NCBI GenBank assembly: GCA_013329455.1
Contig: DUKF01000204.1
Coordinates: forward strand, 1 to 5,213
From: Methanotrichaceae archaeon
GTDB taxonomy: Archaea > Halobacteriota > Methanosarcinia > Methanotrichales > Methanotrichaceae
Direction: 5' to 3'
Length of the DNA stretch: 5,213 nucleotides
Part shown: piece after piece, positions 4,694-5,213 of the stretch
Numbering within the stretch: position 1 is the stretch's first letter
Layout: every line of letters starts with the position of its first letter
The notes under the pieces: generated by a model
The model's input: only the letters and a program-made list of their open reading frames with translations
Databases searched by the model: none
What the model was told of the DNA's origin: nothing
Program-made: the position numbers and the translations under genes

Positions 4694-5213
4694 ATGATCA
4701 CAAAAGTCTACATAACCCACAGCGAGGAGGACGAGCCCTTGGCCCGAGAGCTTGCAGAAGCCCTGTGGAGGGTGGGGCTTGAGAGCTTCGTTGCGATCTA
4801 CAAGCACGCCAGGGGAATATCGCCCGGAGAGAGGATCAGGTTTGGGATCCGCCACTCGGACTGCGTCATCGCCCTTTTGACCCTGGACGGGGTGGTATCC
4901 CCTCGGGTCAACCAGGAGATTGGCTTTGCTTCCGGGATCGACCAGCTGGTGATCCCGCTCCTTGAGGTGGAGGCCGAGATGCCTGTTCTGATAAGGCATC
5001 TCAAGCCGATCCAGTTCAGCAGGGAGACGTACTCCGATGCTCTCGGAGAGGTGATACTAAATATACGAGATATGACCGCCCTCGAGTGGCTGAAGATAAA
5101 GTGCCCCTTCTGCGGCGAGGAGATGACCCAGTACCTCCCACCACAGGAAGTGGTGGACAGGGCGGTTTTGTCCAACTCGGGCCTCGACACGATATGCTCC
5201 TACTGCGAGACGG
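4694..5213 (+). CDS. TIR-domain protein with C-terminal zinc-ribbon-like motif, partial (3' end cut)
   Basis: The frame is open from ATG 4694 to the window edge (173 complete codons) and has no stop, so the 3' end is missing. Residues 1-125 fit a TIR domain of the prokaryotic type: first strand and loop KVYITHSEEDEPLARELAEAL (4-24), then GIRHSDCVIALLT (51-63), then SPRVNQEIGFASGIDQLVIPLL (69-90). E75 in NQEIG matches the position of the catalytic glutamate in NAD-cleaving TIR enzymes (SARM1, Thoeris ThsB-like), so NAD+ hydrolysis or cyclisation is possible but unproven. Residues 137-171 hold CPFCGEE and CSYC (C137, C140, C168, C171), a likely zinc-binding ribbon. TIR proteins in bacteria and archaea often serve antiviral defence, but partners would lie past the window. 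The GC-rich codon use is typical of the genes at the left of the window. Confidence 0.85.
   Translation, partial: MITKVYITHSEEDEPLARELAEALWRVGLESFVAIYKHARGISPGERIRFGIRHSDCVIALLTLDGVVSPRVNQEIGFASGIDQLVIPLLEVEAEMPVLIRHLKPIQFSRETYSDALGEVILNIRDMTALEWLKIKCPFCGEEMTQYLPPQEVVDRAVLSNSGLDTICSYCET

Noticed and set aside
4586..5190. Two minus-strand frames (4586-4999 and 4798-5190)
   Set aside because: Both are antisense to the TIR gene, whose motifs and codon use are convincing.
1..5213. CRISPR arrays, tRNA or rRNA genes, insertion-sequence ends
   Set aside because: No regularly spaced repeats, cloverleaf, conserved rRNA blocks, transposase motifs or paired terminal repeats were seen on either strand.

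Overview
The window most likely comes from a methanogenic euryarchaeon of the Methanosarcinales, plausibly Methanothrix (Methanosaeta). This is an inference from gene content and style, not a database match. The supports are a short TRAM-domain protein of the kind common in methanogens, archaeal TATA-like boxes in place of bacterial -35/-10 promoters, few Shine-Dalgarno (SD) sites, probable leaderless starts, AGG/AGA/ATA codon use, and GC-rich coding DNA next to AT-richer spacers.

Layout. Positions 1-63 hold a strong hairpin with T-rich flanks that ends the first gene. Positions 64-1443 (minus) encode a secreted, cysteine-rich metzincin-type zinc protease that starts with TTG. Just upstream on the same strand (1494-1835) is an ArsR-like winged-helix regulator. 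A divergent AT-rich promoter near 1884-1902 separates it from a plus-strand GNAT acetyltransferase (1924-2463), which is followed by a PaaI-type hotdog thioesterase (2519-2938).

From about 2950 the DNA becomes AT-richer and less familiar. Two minus-strand genes form a likely operon: a 55-residue protein with a Fis-like helix-turn-helix (3529-3696), then an unrecognised protein (2951-3484). Both show signs of frame disruption. The stretch 3697-4005 has no convincing gene but contains a GC-rich hairpin behind the TRAM gene. The TRAM gene (4006-4248, minus) has a good TATA box. An uncertain minus-strand ORF (4308-4565) ends inside that TATA box. The window closes with the start of a plus-strand TIR-domain gene (4694 to the edge) that has a C-terminal CxxC...CxxC pair and is cut by the window end.

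How the parts fit. The left half looks like ordinary archaeal accessory genes: a regulator with a secreted protease, and a divergent acetyltransferase with a thioesterase. The right half mixes a housekeeping-type RNA-binding protein with candidate mobile or defence genes: a small DNA-binding protein paired with an orphan, and a TIR protein. No complete, recognisable new system can be shown. The best leads are the two-gene HTH/orphan module and the TIR-zinc-ribbon protein, whose partners would lie beyond position 5213.
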